Positions 4,365 to 5,594 of a stretch of 5,594 nt of DNA are shown here, piece after piece. Position numbers and translations under genes: made by a program. This DNA comes from JAYGED01 sp046582565 (GTDB taxonomy: Bacteria > Pseudomonadota > Alphaproteobacteria > JAAXGF01), in NCBI GenBank assembly GCA_046582565.1, contig JAYGED010000248.1:1-5594 (forward strand), read 5' to 3'. The notes below the pieces were generated by a model. The model had not been told where the DNA came from. It ran no database searches and saw only the letters and a program-made list of their open reading frames with translations. How positions within the stretch are numbered: the stretch's first letter is position 1; every line of letters starts with the position of its first letter.

Positions 4365-5372
4365 CTACACCACCGGGTTTTTGAATTCTGTATGCACCGC
4401 TTCGATGGCGGCGAGGACGTCATCTGAGAGAGTGATCTCGCCGCCGGCCAGGATGGCGTCGACATGTTCGGGTCGGGTGGCGCCGGGCAGGGCCGAAGTC
4501 ACACCCGGCCGGCCTCGCACCCAGGCCACCGCCATGGCCGCCGGGTCGATGCCGGCTTCTTTCGCAATGGCGACATAACGGTCGGCGGCGGCCAGCGCCC
4601 GGGGATGTCCGTAGCGGTCGCGGAAGCGCTGGGGATAGGTCGCCAGGCGCGACCCTTCGGGCAGGGCGCCGCCGGAATATTTGCCGGTGAGAATTCCCGT
4701 GGCGATGGGTGAGAAGGCCATCATGCCGATCTCTTCACGCTGGCAGACTTCGGCCACATCGCCGTCAAAATCGCGCTTCAGCAGATGATAGACATTTTGC
4801 AGCGAGACGATGGCGGGCAGGCCGCTCGTTTCGCTCAAGGCGGCAAATCGGGTCAGACCCCAGGCGTTTTCATTGCTGGCCCCGGCGTAGCGCACCTTAC
4901 CGGCCTCGATCAGCCGGTCGAAGGCCTCGAGCTGGGCTTCCATGGGCACCGTGCGGTCGGGCCAATGGGTCTGGTAGAGGTCGATATAGTCAACCCCGAG
5001 ACGCTTGAGCGAGCCCTCTACCGCGCTTTCGAAATGATGCCAATCGAGGCTGCCGTGACCGCCCCGGATATGCGACACAATGCTGCCGAAGGTGCCGCCG
5101 TTGGGACCGGCGATCTTGGTGGCGACGATGACCAACTCCCGAGGCTTGTTGGCAAGCCACTTGCCGAGGATAACCTCGGACGCGCCATAGGTCTCCGCCC
5201 GGGGCGGCACCGCATACATCTCGGCCGTATCGTAAAAATTCACACCGCCGTCATAAGCCATATCGAGCAGGCGCATACTTTCGGCTTCTTCGACCGTACT
5301 GCCGAAGGTCATGGTGCCGAAACAAATATCCGAGACGAGAAGGCCACTGCGGCCGAGGCGGCGAAATTCCAT
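4365..5372 (-). CDS. Aldo/keto reductase (Tas-like)
   Basis: This is a cytoplasmic NAD(P)H-dependent oxidoreductase of the aldo/keto reductase superfamily (TIM barrel). The physiological substrate cannot be told from sequence. The 335-residue product begins MEFRRLGRSGLLVSDICFGT, the usual first strand. The catalytic tetrad is visible: D48 and Y53 in FYDTAEMY, K86 in VATK and H136 in YQTHWPD. The motif AEMYAVPPRAETYGASE is characteristic of the E. coli Tas subgroup rather than of typical AKRs. Cofactor-binding segments follow: RYAGASNENAWG, SLQNVYHLL, MAFSPIATGILTGKY, and near the C-terminus SALPGATRPEHVD for the phosphate/adenine site. The length is slightly below that of Tas (about 346 aa) and the protein looks complete. 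The ATG at 5372 has only a weak GGAA upstream. It converges on the flagellar remnants and has no evident functional link to them. Confidence 0.95.
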   Translation of the reverse strand: MEFRRLGRSGLLVSDICFGTMTFGSTVEEAESMRLLDMAYDGGVNFYDTAEMYAVPPRAETYGASEVILGKWLANKPRELVIVATKIAGPNGGTFGSIVSHIRGGHGSLDWHHFESAVEGSLKRLGVDYIDLYQTHWPDRTVPMEAQLEAFDRLIEAGKVRYAGASNENAWGLTRFAALSETSGLPAIVSLQNVYHLLKRDFDGDVAEVCQREEIGMMAFSPIATGILTGKYSGGALPEGSRLATYPQRFRDRYGHPRALAAADRYVAIAKEAGIDPAAMAVAWVRGRPGVTSALPGATRPEHVDAILAGGEITLSDDVLAAIEAVHTEFKNPVV

Positions 5373-5481
5373 AGCAGATTAATTTCCGATTTTGTTGAAC
5401 AAGGCGAACGAGAGATAGTATCCATGCGTTCGAGAAGCAACTTTAGTGGATAAAATCTAACATATGGTACCCATACGACGA

Positions 5482-5570
5482 CGTCCCAAGTTCGCCCGGA
5501 AAGGCGACCGATGCTCCGTGATGCTGGAGCATCACAAGCATCGGGCAACGCGTCCGGCGGACTTGGGACG
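5482..5570. repeat. 89-bp nested inverted repeat, cloverleaf-like (intergenic)
   Basis: The outer arms CGTCCCAAGT (5482-5491) and ACTTGGGACG (5561-5570) are perfect and can extend to 15 pairs with one G-T (through 5496/5556). Inside, CCGATGCT (5508-5515) pairs with AGCATCGG (5537-5544), enclosing GTGATGC (5518-5524) and GCATCAC (5529-5535) around TGGA. Two further small stems are possible: TCGCC/GGCGA (5492-5496, 5503-5507) and CGC/GCG (5549-5551, 5557-5559). Together with the closing stem these make a four-way, cloverleaf-like fold. I see no transposase or tRNA features. It may be a dispersed palindromic repeat, a miniature element or a structured RNA; the family is unknown to me. The rest of 5373-5594 shows nothing else I can support. 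Confidence 0.8.
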
Positions 5571-5594
5571 CCGCCCTTCGGGTCTCCACTCGCG

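Noticed and set aside
4785..5453. Plus-strand frame of 222 codons across the reductase gene
   Set aside because: It is a mirror of the aldo/keto reductase, whose catalytic residues are all intact on the minus strand.
5309..5548. Minus-strand frame running through the terminal palindrome
   Set aside because: It overlaps the reductase N-terminus and then the inverted repeat, and the composition does not look coding.
5482..5570. Cloverleaf-like repeat as a tRNA gene or integron attC site
   Set aside because: It lacks the T-loop GTTCRA consensus, a D-arm and a 7-bp acceptor stem with CCA context, and it has no RYYYAAC/GTTRRRY core sites.

Overview
The window looks like a piece of an alphaproteobacterial chromosome, most likely Rhodospirillales-like. 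That placement is inferred from gene order and protein style: flgF-flgG-flgA-flgH followed by convergent dksA and fliX is an arrangement I associate with this group, and FliX is restricted to Alphaproteobacteria. The region is moderately GC-rich. It is a flagellar basal-body/hook gene cluster that has been broken and shortened at several points. No novel defence, metabolic or mobile system is visible. The interest lies in how the cluster has collapsed and in the regulatory DNA that survives.

Left part (1-960). The 5' edge holds the in-frame middle of an IS1595-type transposase, which stops abruptly at about 140. An apparently intact fliO follows. Next comes a reading frame whose first ~74 residues are the N-terminus of FliP (export gate) and whose last ~40 are the C-terminus of FlgF (proximal rod), joined in frame. 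The rest of fliP and most of flgF are missing. An 18-bp tandem duplication covers the stop codon.

Middle (960-2660). flgG (distal rod) is complete and looks functional. flgA (P-ring chaperone) begins normally but has a 23-bp tandem duplication just after its signal peptide, which shifts the frame. Its C-terminus is also lost and replaced, out of frame, by the last 51-52 codons of flgH (L-ring). A strong bidirectional terminator separates this from the genes on the opposite strand.

Right-middle (2660-4350). On the minus strand are dksA (single-cysteine zinc-finger type, with an apparent 1-nt frameshift in its N-terminal extension) and fliX, the flagellar assembly/transcription regulator. Two divergent sigma-54-type promoters lie between fliX and the next plus-strand segment. 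The plus-strand promoter, which has a good Shine-Dalgarno and a TTG start behind it, now leads only to the last ~90 codons of the hook gene flgE, followed by a terminator. The gene I would expect next to fliX in this arrangement (flgI) is absent.

Right end (4350-5594). There is a complete minus-strand aldo/keto reductase of the Tas-like type, unrelated to flagella. Beyond it is an intergenic stretch with an 89-bp, cloverleaf-like inverted repeat.

Taken together, fliO, flgG, fliX and probably dksA could still make protein, but fliP, flgF, flgA, flgH and flgE are truncated or fused. If the assembly is right, this locus cannot support a flagellum by itself. The organism has either lost motility or carries intact copies elsewhere. 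A chimeric or collapsed assembly must also be excluded, because three breakpoints fall within about 3.3 kb.
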